A DNA stretch of 64,000 nt from Pseudomonas sp. N040 (GCF_015637705.1 NZ_JADOBE010000009.1:124001-188000), one strand, 5' to 3'; shown: positions 44,678 to 53,430, counted from the stretch's first letter. Notes: generated by a model not told the origin, from the letters alone. Numbers and translations: made by a program.

Positions 44678-44831
44678 CGGGAGTCTCCAGGTAAGTGCGG
44701 GCAGCGCGGGCTTGCGCAACCGGCTTCGGCTGGCGCAGGTGCTCTGCTGCGTGCGGGCAAGCATACGCCGGCCGGGCGCCTGTTGCAGCTGTGCCGAGCG
44801 CTCTGCGCTGCGGGTTGCGGACTGTCGGGGA

Positions 44832-45650
44832 TTAGCTGTCGGCGAGTGCCTGGGCGGCCAGCCACAATCCCCAGAGCACCAGTAGCAGGCCGCCGAGGCG
44901 GCCGATCCAGGCTTGTCGGGGCAGCAGTTTCTCCAGCAGGACATACAGGCCGAGCAGCGCGACCCACGTCAGGTTCATCACCCCACCGACGAACAGCAGG
45001 CCCATCAGCGCCCAGCAACAACCCAGGCAGAACAGCCCGTGCGCCAGGCCCATGCGCCAGCTGCCGCCGAGCCCGGCTTGCCAGTAGTCGAGGATGAAGC
45101 GCAACGGCGGAGCGCAGCGCTCCAGGCAGGCCTGCTTTGCCGGCAGCCACTGGTAGACCCCGGCACCCAGCAACAACCCGGCGCCCAGCCACAGGCTGCG
45201 GCTGCGCATCTGCGCGTCGAGCAGGCGCCAGTGTTCCAGCTGCCATTGCAGCAGGGTGGCGAGCAGGCTGAACGCACTCCATACCAGCAGGTAACCGAGG
45301 CCGAACAACAGCAGCGCCAGCTGCGCCTGGCCCGAGCTGAAGCGCCGTTGCGCCACCTGGCGGTAGAGCAGCAGCATCGGCAGGGCGCTGGGCAGCATCA
45401 TGGCGACCATCATCAGCGCCCACATGGCGAACATCAGCAGGGCATCGGCGGTTGTCCAGGGCATGCTCATGTCGCCCATGCTCTGCACCATCAGCGCGGC
45501 GGCGCTGTTCATGCGCTCGGCCAGGCGATACAGCACCGCCCAGGCCACGGCGAGCAGGCCGAGCAGGCAGGCGAGCAGCAGGCGGTTGCCCTGCAGCGCC
45601 GCGTGCCAGGCCTGGCGCGGGTTTGCAACAACGGGTGGGGCAGCCTTCAC
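44832..45650 (-). CDS. DUF2182 predicted metal-binding integral membrane protein
   Basis: A 272-residue protein with about seven hydrophobic helices. The DUF2182 hallmarks are MWALMMVAMMLPSALPMLLLY and, near the C-terminus, HGLFCLGCCWALMGLLFVGGVMNL, in which His and the Cys-x-x-Cys-Cys cluster could bind metal. It starts with GTG, overlapping the DUF1326 stop in the sequence GTGA, so translation is coupled. Function is unknown; the family is described as metal-binding only by prediction. Confidence 0.85.
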   Translation of the reverse strand: MKAAPPVVANPRQAWHAALQGNRLLLACLLGLLAVAWAVLYRLAERMNSAAALMVQSMGDMSMPWTTADALLMFAMWALMMVAMMLPSALPMLLLYRQVAQRRFSSGQAQLALLLFGLGYLLVWSAFSLLATLLQWQLEHWRLLDAQMRSRSLWLGAGLLLGAGVYQWLPAKQACLERCAPPLRFILDYWQAGLGGSWRMGLAHGLFCLGCCWALMGLLFVGGVMNLTWVALLGLYVLLEKLLPRQAWIGRLGGLLLVLWGLWLAAQALADS

Positions 45651-46282
45651 CGTACCACGCCGCGTCCGGTGAAATGCAACCGGGCGAAATGCCCGTGGCT
45701 ATTCTGCGAAGCGATGCGGATCGCCCCCTGGGTCTGGTAGCTGCCGCTGGCCATCTCCGCCTCGGTGAACTCGAAGCCGTCCGGCAGGCGCAACTGGATC
45801 GACTGCGGCGCGCCGCTGACCGGGTTGCGGATCGGTTCGCCGATGGCTTCCAACACGCCGGGGATGCTGAAGTGCGCCTGCCGCTGCGGCAGGTCGATGT
45901 GCATCTCGATCGGCACGAACTGCGGCTCGTGCATCTGCGTGACGGTACTGGCGAACACCTGGAACACGGTAGCGCCGGGATCGGTGTCCTGGCCGGAGAG
46001 AATCTTCAGCAGACCCTCGCGTTGCGCCGGGCTGGCCTGGTCATCGACGAACACCTGGCAGCTGCCGTTGCCTTCGTGGATCGGCCCCGGCCAGGCGAAC
46101 AGGCTGATCCAGCGCAGGTCGTCGAGACGGGTTTCATTGTAGTGCCCGTGTTCGACCTGCATGCCGACCACTGCCTGGCAGAATCCCTGGCTGGGCAGGG
46201 CGCTGAATTGGCAGGGGCAGCCCCAGTCACAGTTGCAGCTTACAAACTCGACGCCCTGCAGGCGCCAATCAGCCATGCTCAT
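45647..46282 (-). CDS. DUF1326 cysteine-motif protein
   Basis: A 211-residue soluble protein. The N-terminal FVSCNCDWGCPCQF motif (cysteines near residues 16, 18, 22 and 24) defines DUF1326 and looks like a metal or redox site. The rest is predicted mostly beta. GGAGGTGAACC precedes the ATG. It is immediately coupled to the DUF2182 membrane protein, so the two are likely partners, for instance a soluble metal-binding subunit and its membrane component. That is inference; no activity is known. Confidence 0.83.
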   Translation of the reverse strand: MSMADWRLQGVEFVSCNCDWGCPCQFSALPSQGFCQAVVGMQVEHGHYNETRLDDLRWISLFAWPGPIHEGNGSCQVFVDDQASPAQREGLLKILSGQDTDPGATVFQVFASTVTQMHEPQFVPIEMHIDLPQRQAHFSIPGVLEAIGEPIRNPVSGAPQSIQLRLPDGFEFTEAEMASGSYQTQGAIRIASQNSHGHFARLHFTGRGVVR

Positions 46283-46378
46283 GGTTCACCTCCTTCGTCG
46301 TTGCGACGAGAAGCCTGGTTATCCCCACTGTTCAGGCTAGCAGAGCGGCCCTTGCCGGCGCCCGCAACCGACCGAAGG

Positions 46379-47710
46379 TTATGCCCGCTCCAGCGACCAC
46401 TGGCGCAGGTGCAGCAGGCTGTCGCGGTAGGGCTGCAGGCCTTTGCCGAGCAGGTACACCGAACTGGCTACGGCCAGTGTGTTGACGATCAGCAGCGAGT
46501 AGCGCAAGGCCTGATCATCGGCAAACACATAGTCGGTCACCAGCGCTACGGCTGTCGGGCCGATGCCCAGGCCGAGCAGGGTGATCACGAACAGGTAGAT
46601 CGCCGACGCCTGGCCGCGCATGGCGCTGGGCATGATTTCCTGAATCGCCGCCGGCGCCACGCCAAACGGCATGCTCAGGAAAAACACCGTGGGTGCGGTC
46701 AGCACGGCCGCCCACAGGCCGCTGCCCATCAACGGAAAGCTGAGCACGCAGGGCACGGCCGCGATGGCCGCATACAGGCCTACGCGCATGTTGGCATCGG
46801 TGCGGCCGTGCCTGGCCATCCAGTCGGCCAGGCGCCCGCCGGTGACGATGCCGAGGCAGCCGAACACGCCGACGATGCTGCCATACACCACCCCGACCTG
46901 GCCGGCATCCCAGCCGTAGGTGCGAATGAAGAAGGTCGGAATCCAGGCCGCGCCACCGTAACCGGCGAACGCCAGGCCGGCAAAGCCGAGGTTGTGGCAC
47001 AGCACGGTGCGCCGGTTGGCGCGGATGTAACGCCCGACCTCCGCCAGCGGTACCGCTACTCCGGCACCCACGCCGCGCCTGGCCGGTTCGTTCACGGCCA
47101 GCATCAACAGGCTGAAGAGCACGCCGGCCGCGCCCAGCAGCAGGAAGATCAGCTGCCAGGGGCGCACCTCGCCGAGCAACGGCAAGCGCACGTCGCCCTG
47201 CGCCGAGGCAAAGGTGATGACCAGGCCGCCGAGCAGGAAAGCCAGGCCTGAGCCCAGGTACACACCCATCGAATAGACGCTGATGGCGGTGGCCCGGCGA
47301 TTCAGCGGAAAGCTGTCGGCGATCAGCGAATAGGCGGCCGGCGATAGCGCAGCCTCGCCGACGCCGACGCCGATGCGACACACCAGGAATTGCCAGTACA
47401 GGCGGGCCATGCCGCACGCCGCGGTCATCGCGCTCCAGAACAGCACCCCGAGGGCGATCAGGCCGCGCCGGCTGCGAGTATCCGCCAGGCGGCCGAGGGG
47501 AATGCCGCAGACGGTGTAGAACAGGGCGAAGGACAAACCCATCAGCAGGCTCATCTGGGTATCGCTGATCAGCAGGTCGCGGCGGATCGGCCCCACCAGC
47601 AGGTTGAGAATCTGCCGGTCGATAAACGACAGCACGTAGGCCAGCATCAGGATGCCGACCGAGCTCCAGGCGCGGAAACTCGAAGGGTAGGCGGTGTCAT
47701 CGTCGAGCAT
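46379..47710 (-). CDS. MFS transporter (spinster-like)
   Basis: A 443-residue protein with 12 predicted helices. MFS signatures are YVLSFIDRQILNLLVGPI in helix 1, GRLADTRSRRGLIALG in loop 2-3 and RIGVGVGEAALSPAAYSLIADSF in helix 4, the pattern of spinster-type transporters. It is a proton-driven or facilitated transporter of unknown substrate; relatives handle hexuronates, sphingolipids or aromatic acids. It lies between the DUF1326 gene and the divergent luciferase-like gene. Confidence 0.88.
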   Translation of the reverse strand: MLDDDTAYPSSFRAWSSVGILMLAYVLSFIDRQILNLLVGPIRRDLLISDTQMSLLMGLSFALFYTVCGIPLGRLADTRSRRGLIALGVLFWSAMTAACGMARLYWQFLVCRIGVGVGEAALSPAAYSLIADSFPLNRRATAISVYSMGVYLGSGLAFLLGGLVITFASAQGDVRLPLLGEVRPWQLIFLLLGAAGVLFSLLMLAVNEPARRGVGAGVAVPLAEVGRYIRANRRTVLCHNLGFAGLAFAGYGGAAWIPTFFIRTYGWDAGQVGVVYGSIVGVFGCLGIVTGGRLADWMARHGRTDANMRVGLYAAIAAVPCVLSFPLMGSGLWAAVLTAPTVFFLSMPFGVAPAAIQEIMPSAMRGQASAIYLFVITLLGLGIGPTAVALVTDYVFADDQALRYSLLIVNTLAVASSVYLLGKGLQPYRDSLLHLRQWSLERA

Positions 47711-47872
47711 GCGGGGTCACCAGCACGCTGCTCGCGCAGCGCTCGAAGGTTGCAAGTGCGGCAAGCCTAGCCCATGCAGCAAAGCGCGTGCGTTTACCTT
47801 ACCCTTGAGGGCCGCTGGCGCAGTAAAGTCAGCACTGCTGCGCGCGTGCAGCCCCAGGAGCCGGACAGGTTT

Positions 47873-48868
47873 ATGAAACGACTCGCAGACATCAGGATTT
47901 CCACCCTCGACCTGGCGCCGATCAGCAGCGGCGGCAGCGTGCAGCAGGCCCTGCACAACTCCCTGGCGCTGGCCCGGCATGTCGAAGCGCTCGGCTACAC
48001 GCGCTTCTGGGTGGCCGAGCACCACAACATGGACGGCATCGCCAGCTCCGCCACCGCGGTGCTGGTCGGCTACCTGGCGGCCGGCACCCGCAGCATTCGC
48101 GTCGGCGCCGGCGGGGTGATGCTGCCCAACCATGCGCCGCTGGTGATCGCCGAGCAGTTCGGCACCCTGGAAACCCTCTATCCGGGGCGCATCGACCTCG
48201 GCCTGGGGCGTGCCCCCGGCGCGGACATGCTCACCGCGCGTGCCTTGCGCCGCGAACGTTCCGGCAGCGCCGACGACTTTCCCGAGGATGTCGCCGAGCT
48301 GCAGCGTTATCTCGGCCCGCGCACCCCCGACCAGCGGGTCATCGCCGTGCCGGGCAGCGGCACCCGGGTACCCTTGTGGTTGCTCGGCTCCAGCCTGTTC
48401 AGTGCGCAGCTGGCCGGGCAGAAGGGCCTGCCCTACGCCTTCGCCTCGCACTTCGCGCCGCGCCTGATGCACGAGGCGATCCGCGTCTATCGCAACCACT
48501 TCAAGCCGTCGGCGGTGCTCGAGCAGCCCTACGTGATGCTCGGCGTGCCGCTGATCGCGGCGGATACCGACGAGCAGGCCGAGTATCTGGCGACCAGCTC
48601 CTACCAGCGGATTCTTTCCCTGCTGCGCGGCGAGAGCCTGCTGCAGAAACCGCCGGTGGCGAGCATGGAAGGCCTGTGGCTGCCCCATGAGCGCCAGGCG
48701 GTGGGCGAGTTCCTCGGCCTGGCCATGATCGGCGGCCCGCAGAAAGTGCGCAGCCAGCTGGAGTTGCTGCTGGAGCAGACCGGCGCCGACGAGCTGATCT
48801 TCACCGGCGACATGTACGATTTCAGCGACCGCCTGCGCTCCTACGAGATTCTCGCCGAGCTGCGCTGA
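47873..48868 (+). CDS. LLM-class flavin-dependent oxidoreductase (luciferase-like)
   Basis: A 331-residue TIM-barrel protein. The family signature is present: [13 protein letters not shown] at the start, [61 protein letters not shown]. It resembles E. coli YhbW and similar group 1 alkanal-monooxygenase-like enzymes that use FMNH2. ATG at 47873 matches relatives; a longer frame from 47774 crosses the promoter region and has no ribosome binding site. Downstream lies a degraded mobile repeat. Confidence 0.88.
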   Translation: MKRLADIRISTLDLAPISSGGSVQQALHNSLALARHVEALGYTRFWVAEHHNMDGIASSATAVLVGYLAAGTRSIRVGAGGVMLPNHAPLVIAEQFGTLETLYPGRIDLGLGRAPGADMLTARALRRERSGSADDFPEDVAELQRYLGPRTPDQRVIAVPGSGTRVPLWLLGSSLFSAQLAGQKGLPYAFASHFAPRLMHEAIRVYRNHFKPSAVLEQPYVMLGVPLIAADTDEQAEYLATSSYQRILSLLRGESLLQKPPVASMEGLWLPHERQAVGEFLGLAMIGGPQKVRSQLELLLEQTGADELIFTGDMYDFSDRLRSYEILAELR

Positions 48869-48909
48869 GCCGCTCCGCAGGCCAGACACGGGGCATCCCG
48901 CAGTTGGTT

Positions 48910-49055
48910 GGGCATGTCCGGGTTGGCTTTTTTGCACGGGCGAGCCTGCTCGCGATGCGTTCGCATGGCCTGTTTCGGCTTCGCTCCAGCTCCTGCATCG
49001 ATGCAGTCGTCGCCCGCAAGCTGGCGCCGGCAGCAAGCGAAAAGTGGCTGGCAAC
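48910..49055. repeat. Degraded copy of the REPIN-containing MITE-like element
   Basis: About 145 bp that matches the element at 62389-62528 in several blocks: the outer GGCATGTCC, then GCTTTTTTG, GCGAGC(C/T)TGCTCGCGATGCG, GCAAGCTGGC, and the trailing AAGCGAAAA-GTGGCT-GCAAC. The terminal repeats are eroded and the middle has diverged, so it is an old, probably immobile copy. It occupies most of the gap between the luciferase-like gene and the following minus-strand gene. Confidence 0.65.
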
Positions 49056-49125
49056 CGTTGGCGACTACCCGGCCTTTGCTTTCACCCGGGCTGTGGCGCG
49101 AGCTTTTGCGCGGCTCCCGGCCGGC

Positions 49126-49680
49126 TCAGATCAGTCGGCGGAACTGATGCCAGCTGTGCAGCCAGGCCACCAGCCAGTAAGGGGCGGCGCTGCCGGTACC
49201 GGCCAGCTGGACTCGCGGGTGACGCAGCACGACCCGCGCCAGCGAAGCCTCCTGCCTTGGCCGGACATCGACGAACAGCAGGTGCTGGCCTTTTTTCAGT
49301 ACCTCGGCAAAGGCCTGGAAATGGCTGTTGGGGCGCTGGATGCCGAACAAGCCGCCTTCCCAGACTCCGAAGCCGAACAGCACCAGCCCGAGGAAAATGA
49401 ACGGCATCCAGCCGGCGGGCGTGGCGGTCCAGTCGCTGAAGTAGGCGCCGGCCAGCACCAGCAGCGCGAGGCCGAGGCCGACCAGGGCGCCTGCCCGGCC
49501 ACTGCGCACCACGTCCTGTTTCAGCACCGAGGGGACTTCGTGCAGATGATGCCGCTCGACCACCGCATCCTGCTCGCTGAGCACATGAATCTGCTCGGTG
49601 TGGATGCCGCTGGCTTCCAGCTCTTCTTCCACTTGTTCCAGTTCGTCGAGATTGTCGCTGATGTAATAGTGCCTGTTCAT
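49126..49680 (-). CDS. Conserved-type membrane protein, stress-protein-like N-terminus (184 aa)
   Basis: A 184-residue protein. The N-terminal part MNRHYYISDNLDELEQVEEELEASGI with IHVLSEQDAVVERHHL resembles the small GsiB/YflT-like alpha-beta domain seen in general-stress proteins and in proteins annotated as NAD/FAD-utilising enzyme in pseudomonads. A glycine-rich transmembrane hairpin follows (about 72-118). The C-terminal 60 residues resemble a cytoplasmic PII-type tail. GGAGGC lies upstream of ATG 49680. Function unknown. Confidence 0.6.
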   Translation of the reverse strand: MNRHYYISDNLDELEQVEEELEASGIHTEQIHVLSEQDAVVERHHLHEVPSVLKQDVVRSGRAGALVGLGLALLVLAGAYFSDWTATPAGWMPFIFLGLVLFGFGVWEGGLFGIQRPNSHFQAFAEVLKKGQHLLFVDVRPRQEASLARVVLRHPRVQLAGTGSAAPYWLVAWLHSWHQFRRLI

Positions 49681-49832
49681 GGCATGCCTCCTGCCGCGAG
49701 CCGACAGCAGAGCCCCCACCCTCCGGCTGTCGTTGCGATAACGTACCTGGGTCGTGCGTCCGTGCTTGTTGGTTTGTCCAGTCTCAGTATAGCCCCGGCT
49801 GCCGGGAGGGTAGCCGCGCGGCTACCCCGTCG

Positions 49833-50621
49833 CTATTGCAGGGTGGCGGCCAGCAGCTGGCGCGCCTCGGCGAAGGACTGCGCATCGGCCGCCGCGTTGT
49901 AGGCCGCGCCCTTGCTGTTGTCGCTGCCGGCGCCCAGTTCGGTGAAGCTGTGCACCGCGCCGGGGTAGCGGATCAGCTGGTAGCGGATGTTGTTGGCCTG
50001 CATCTCGGCCTCGAAGGCAGCCACGTCCTCGGCCGGCACAAACGGATCGTCGGCGCCGTGCAGGGCCAGCACCTGCCCGGTGATGTTCTTGCCATCGGCC
50101 GGTGCGGGGCTGTCCAGCCCGCCATGGAAGGACACCACCGCCTGCAGTTCGGCGCCACTTCTGGCCAGTTCCAGCGCACCCGTGCCGCCGAAGCAGTAAC
50201 CGACCACGGCGACTTTTTCGCCGTTGACGCCGGGTTGCTGCAGGGCGGTTTCCAGCGCCAGGTTCAGGCGCTGGCGGAACAGCGCGCGATCGGTCTTGTA
50301 CAGCGTAGCTTGCGCGCCAGCGGCCTTGGCGTCCTGCGGGCGAATGCCCTGGCCGTAGATGTCCGCGGCAAATACCGCATAACCCAGTTCGGCAAAGCGC
50401 GCGGCCTGCTTGCTGGTTTCTGCGCTGATGCCCATCCAGTTGTGGATCAGCAGTACCAGCGGCCGTTTCTGCACGGGGCCGGCCGGGGTTACCAGCAGGC
50501 CCTCGAAGACCTGGCCGTTGCTGGCGTATTCGACGGTTGTGCTGGTAACCGCGGCGTGGGCTGTGGCGCTCAGGAGCAGCCCGGCGAGCGCGATGCAGCT
50601 GAGAATGGCTTTACTGATCAT
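49833..50621 (-). CDS. Exported dienelactone hydrolase-family protein
   Basis: A 262-residue protein with a cleavable signal peptide (1-23, ending AHAA), then a DLH fold. Cys143 in GYCFGG is the nucleophile, with acid in HGADDPF and histidine in GAVHSF. It is therefore periplasmic, unlike classical dienelactone hydrolase of chlorocatechol degradation, and no aromatic degradation genes are nearby. Substrate unknown. AGGAGCC precedes ATG 50621. Confidence 0.87.
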   Translation of the reverse strand: MISKAILSCIALAGLLLSATAHAAVTSTTVEYASNGQVFEGLLVTPAGPVQKRPLVLLIHNWMGISAETSKQAARFAELGYAVFAADIYGQGIRPQDAKAAGAQATLYKTDRALFRQRLNLALETALQQPGVNGEKVAVVGYCFGGTGALELARSGAELQAVVSFHGGLDSPAPADGKNITGQVLALHGADDPFVPAEDVAAFEAEMQANNIRYQLIRYPGAVHSFTELGAGSDNSKGAAYNAAADAQSFAEARQLLAATLQ

Positions 50622-50724
50622 GGTGGCTCCTGGCTGTGTGGTTCGAGGGAAGTGCGCGGGCACGGCTGTAAGCATAGCTGCTCGAACCGGCAGCGGCCGG
50701 CGGCCGGCCCGGCCGGTTTGATAG

Positions 50725-51330
50725 CTACTGCTGCACCAGCATGACTACCGTCAGCGCGGTCAGCGTGGCCATGGCGCGGTTGAAGTGCAGTTGCCGGGCC
50801 GCAGTGGACAGGAACCGCTGCATCAGCGTGCCGAACCCGGCCCAGGCCGAGATGGCCGGCAGGTTGACCACGGCAAATACCAGCACCAGCGCCAGTCCCG
50901 AGGTCCAGTACGCCTCGCCCGCCAGGGTGAAACTGCTGACTGCGGTGATGGCCATGATCCAGGCCTTGGGGTTGATGAACTGGAAGATCACCGCCTGCCA
51001 CCACGCGAAGGGCCGGCCGCGGTCAATATCTGCCTGTTCGCCGCGCGGTGGCGTCTGCAGGATCTTCCAGCTGAGCCAGAGCAGGTAGCCGACCCCGGCA
51101 ATGCGCAGCAGCACCTGCAGCAGCGGGAAGCGGCTGAACAGCTCACCCAGTCCGCCCAATACGCAGGTCAGCAGCAAGGCCATGCCGACAGAGATGCCGA
51201 AGATATGCGGCAGCGTGCGGCGGAAGCCGAAGTTGGCCCCGGAGGCCAGCAGCAACAGATTGTTCGGCCCCGGAGTCACCGACGTGACAAAGGCGAAGCT
51301 GGCCATCGCGATCAGGTTCAGCAGGCTCAT
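50725..51330 (-). CDS. LysE-family amino-acid exporter (RhtB-like)
   Basis: A 201-residue protein with six hydrophobic helices. The LysE signature FVTSVTPGPNNLLLLASGANFGFRRTLPHIFGI is present, with INPKAWIMAI in the fifth region. Such exporters release basic or neutral amino acids. ATG at 51330 overlaps the stop of the DUF1127 gene (ATGA) and follows AGGTGG. The divergent MocR regulator beyond the DUF1127 gene probably controls this pair. Confidence 0.88.
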   Translation of the reverse strand: MSLLNLIAMASFAFVTSVTPGPNNLLLLASGANFGFRRTLPHIFGISVGMALLLTCVLGGLGELFSRFPLLQVLLRIAGVGYLLWLSWKILQTPPRGEQADIDRGRPFAWWQAVIFQFINPKAWIMAITAVSSFTLAGEAYWTSGLALVLVFAVVNLPAISAWAGFGTLMQRFLSTAARQLHFNRAMATLTALTVVMLVQQ

Positions 51331-51626
51331 GACGGCCACCTGCGGGTGACGGCATTGTCACCAGCCAGGCTGGGCGCCGCCGGCTCCGGCTGGCGCCTGG
51401 CCAGCGGATCGTCCCAGAATGGCCGTTCGCTCTCCTGCAGGGCGTCCGCCCGGCTCAGGCCCAGATCATGCAGCGCACGCTCATCGAGCAGTGCCAGCTT
51501 GCGCCGTTGCTCCGCCAGCTCCCACCAGCGTTGCAGTTGCCGCCAGGCTTTGCCGAGCAGATTTCGCAGGCTCGGCGAAAGCTTGATGCCGGTTGCCAGC
51601 GGTCGTTTTGCGGATGGATTGTTCAT
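51327..51626 (-). CDS. DUF1127 (YjiS-like) small protein
   Basis: A 99-residue protein with an N-terminal basic stretch, a tryptophan-rich helix WRQLQRWWELAEQRRKLALL and LDERALHDLGLSRADALQE, the DUF1127 signature. Members can bind RNA and respond to phosphate or stress in alphaproteobacteria; this one is longer than usual with a C-terminal extension. It is translationally coupled to the LysE exporter gene. Confidence 0.82.
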   Translation of the reverse strand: MNNPSAKRPLATGIKLSPSLRNLLGKAWRQLQRWWELAEQRRKLALLDERALHDLGLSRADALQESERPFWDDPLARRQPEPAAPSLAGDNAVTRRWPS

Positions 51627-51682
51627 CGGTTTGCCCTCCCTCGGGACCGTAGCTAAAGCCTAAGTTCCGGGTGACTGGCAAT

Positions 51683-51762
51683 ACAGATTTAGATAAACAA
51701 TAATTGAACGGTACAGTTTTCATTTGATCTGAAACTGTGCTGGTGTTCGCTCACAAATCTGT
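51683..51762. promoter_or_regulatory. Nested inverted-repeat operator array, probable MocR target
   Basis: Half-sites ACAGATTT (51683-51690) and AAATCTGT (51755-51762) enclose a second pair ACAGTTT (51713-51719) and AAACTGT (51732-51738). The two palindromes are almost concentric. On the left they also read as direct repeats TACAG(A/T)TTT 30 bp apart. Paired direct and inverted boxes of this kind are usual targets of MocR dimers at their own divergent promoters. Confidence 0.6.
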
Positions 51763-51814
51763 GCTGCTCCGCTTAACGCGAGCAGAAGCAACTGGGCTGA
51801 ATGCCGAGCCAATG

Positions 51815-51876
51815 GCAGGAGCCAGCTTGCTGGTGATTTGGTGCTCGAGGAGCATCGCCAGCAAGCTGGCTCCTGC
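51815..51876. repeat. REPIN (paired inverted REP) upstream of mocR
   Basis: Two 22-bp arms (51815-51836 and 51855-51876) are inverted copies with one mismatch and carry GCAGGAGCCAGCTTGCTGG. The 18-nt centre holds a further small hairpin (TGCTC/GAGCA). Arms match those of the 62423-62485 REPIN in the AGGAGCCAGCTTGCTGG core, so both belong to one REP family. It starts about 32 bp before the mocR start codon. Confidence 0.85.
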
Positions 51877-51908
51877 ACAAAATCGATCTGTTTGCCGGGC
51901 GTATCCCC

Positions 51909-53327
51909 ATGACCCTCTATCGCGACATCGCCATCCGCATCAACACCCGCATCGAACAGGGGCTGTACAAGCCGGGCGAACGCCTGCCCGGCGTGCGGCC
52001 GCTCAGTGAACAGTTTGGCGTGAGCATTTCCACCGTGGTGCAGGCCCAGCGCCAACTGGAAAGCCAGGGCTCGATCGAGGCGCGACCGCGCTCGGGTTAC
52101 TACATCTGCCAGCGCCCGTGGCTGAAACCGGAATTGCCGACCGCCTCGCGGCCACCGCAAAAACCGATGCCGGTCACCGGGCAGGAGCTGGTGCTGCAAC
52201 TGGCGCTGGCCGCCAATCAGGCCGATTTCGTGCAGCTTGGCGCGGCGGTGCCGCATTCGGCGTTCCTGCCGCTGCGGGCGTTGCAACGCAGCCTCGGCAA
52301 GGCGGCGCGCAGTTATCAGCAGTTCGCCAATTACGCCTTCCCGCCGGGCCTGCCGGAACTGCAGGAACAGATCGCGCGGCGCATGCTGATGAACGCTGAC
52401 GCGGTGAATCCGGCTGACATCGTGATTACCGATGGCTGCCAGGAGGCGGTGGCGCTGTCGTTGCGCGCGGTGGCCAAGCCTGGCGATGTCATCGCGATCG
52501 AATCGCCGACCTTCTACGGCCTGTTGCAGGTGATTGATTCGCTGGGCATGAAGGCGCTGGAGATTCCCACCGATCCGCAGCACGGGATCAGCCTCGCGGC
52601 GCTGCAGATGGCGGTGGAGCAGTGGCCGGTGAAGGCCTGCGTGACCATTCCCAATTTCAGCAACCCGCTCGGCACGCTGCTCTCCGACGAGCACAAGCAG
52701 GCCCTGGTGCTGCTGGCGCGGCAGCACCGCTTTGCGCTGATCGAGGATGACCTGTACGGCGACCTGGGCTTTGCCGGTGACCGCCCGCGCTCGCTGAAAA
52801 GCTTCGCCAGCGACCCGCAGGATCAGGTGTATTACTGCTCCTCGTTTTCCAAGACCGTCTCGCCGGGCCTGCGTTGCGGCTGGGTGCACGCGCCGGTGGC
52901 CAGCACCGAACGCATCATGTACCTCAAGCATGTCAGCAACCTGGCGACCAGTTCGCTGTCGCAGATGGCGCTGGCCGACTATCTGGCGCAAGGCACCCAC
53001 GAACGCTACCTGCGCCAGGTGCAGCCGCTGTACCGCCAGCAGGTTGCGCTGTTCAGCCAGGCGATCAGCAAGTACTTCCCGCCGGGGACGCGCATCACCC
53101 AGCCGGCCGGCGGTTTCGTGCTGTGGGTCGAGCTCGATCCGCGCATCGACACCCTGGCGCTGACCCATCGCGCCATCGAGCACAAGATCAGCATCGCGCC
53201 GGGACAGATCTTCTCGGCGAGCCAGAAGTACCGCAACTGCATCCGCCTGAACTGTGCCCAGCCCTGGTCGCCGCGCCTGGAGGCGGCCCTGATCGAACTG
53301 GGGCGGCAGGTGCAGGGCATGCTGTAA
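51909..53327 (+). CDS. MocR-family (GntR-HTH + aminotransferase-like) transcriptional regulator
   Basis: A 472-residue regulator. An N-terminal GntR winged helix (residues 1-70, GLYKPGERLPGVRPLSEQFGVSISTVVQAQRQLE) is joined by a linker to a fold-type I aminotransferase-like domain with the PLP lysine in SSFSKTVSPGLRCGW. MocR proteins sense PLP-bound amino compounds. It is divergent from the DUF1127-LysE operon with operator-like repeats between, so it probably controls the exporter and itself. A solo MITE end begins right after its stop codon. Confidence 0.93.
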   Translation: MTLYRDIAIRINTRIEQGLYKPGERLPGVRPLSEQFGVSISTVVQAQRQLESQGSIEARPRSGYYICQRPWLKPELPTASRPPQKPMPVTGQELVLQLALAANQADFVQLGAAVPHSAFLPLRALQRSLGKAARSYQQFANYAFPPGLPELQEQIARRMLMNADAVNPADIVITDGCQEAVALSLRAVAKPGDVIAIESPTFYGLLQVIDSLGMKALEIPTDPQHGISLAALQMAVEQWPVKACVTIPNFSNPLGTLLSDEHKQALVLLARQHRFALIEDDLYGDLGFAGDRPRSLKSFASDPQDQVYYCSSFSKTVSPGLRCGWVHAPVASTERIMYLKHVSNLATSSLSQMALADYLAQGTHERYLRQVQPLYRQQVALFSQAISKYFPPGTRITQPAGGFVLWVELDPRIDTLALTHRAIEHKISIAPGQIFSASQKYRNCIRLNCAQPWSPRLEAALIELGRQVQGML

Positions 53328-53331
53328 ATAT

Positions 53332-53355
53332 GGCTATGTGCCTGTTACGTGTTGC
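53332..53355 (+). repeat. Solo terminal repeat of the MITE-like element
   Basis: This 24-bp segment matches 21 of the first 25 positions of the left terminal repeat at 62389-62413 (GGCTATGT...TACGTGTTGC). It starts 4 bp after the mocR stop. No right-hand partner or REPIN follows, so it is either a deletion derivative or an end created by recombination. Confidence 0.55.
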
Positions 53356-53392
53356 ATCAATGGCACGGATTCTGGCGAGACTGGATGTGGTC

Positions 53393-53430
53393 CCCTCGCC
53401 CCTTTGGGGAGAGGGTTAGGGAGCGGGGGC
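53393..53430. repeat. GC-rich dispersed repeat (CCCTCGCCCC/GGGGAGAGGG type)
   Basis: CCCTCGCCCC, TTT, GGGGAGAGGG form an imperfect inverted repeat followed by TTAGGGAGCGGGGG. This sequence type is common between genes in pseudomonads. It lies in the convergent gap between mocR and the following hydrolase gene. Confidence 0.55.

Larger units (their letters stand above)
51627..51908. other. Divergent control region of DUF1127-lysE and mocR with REPIN
   Basis: A 282-bp region with the nested operator-like inverted repeats at 51683-51762 and the REPIN at 51815-51876. No small ORF stands out. Promoters for both directions should lie here, but no clean hexamers were found outside the operator area. 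Confidence 0.5.
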
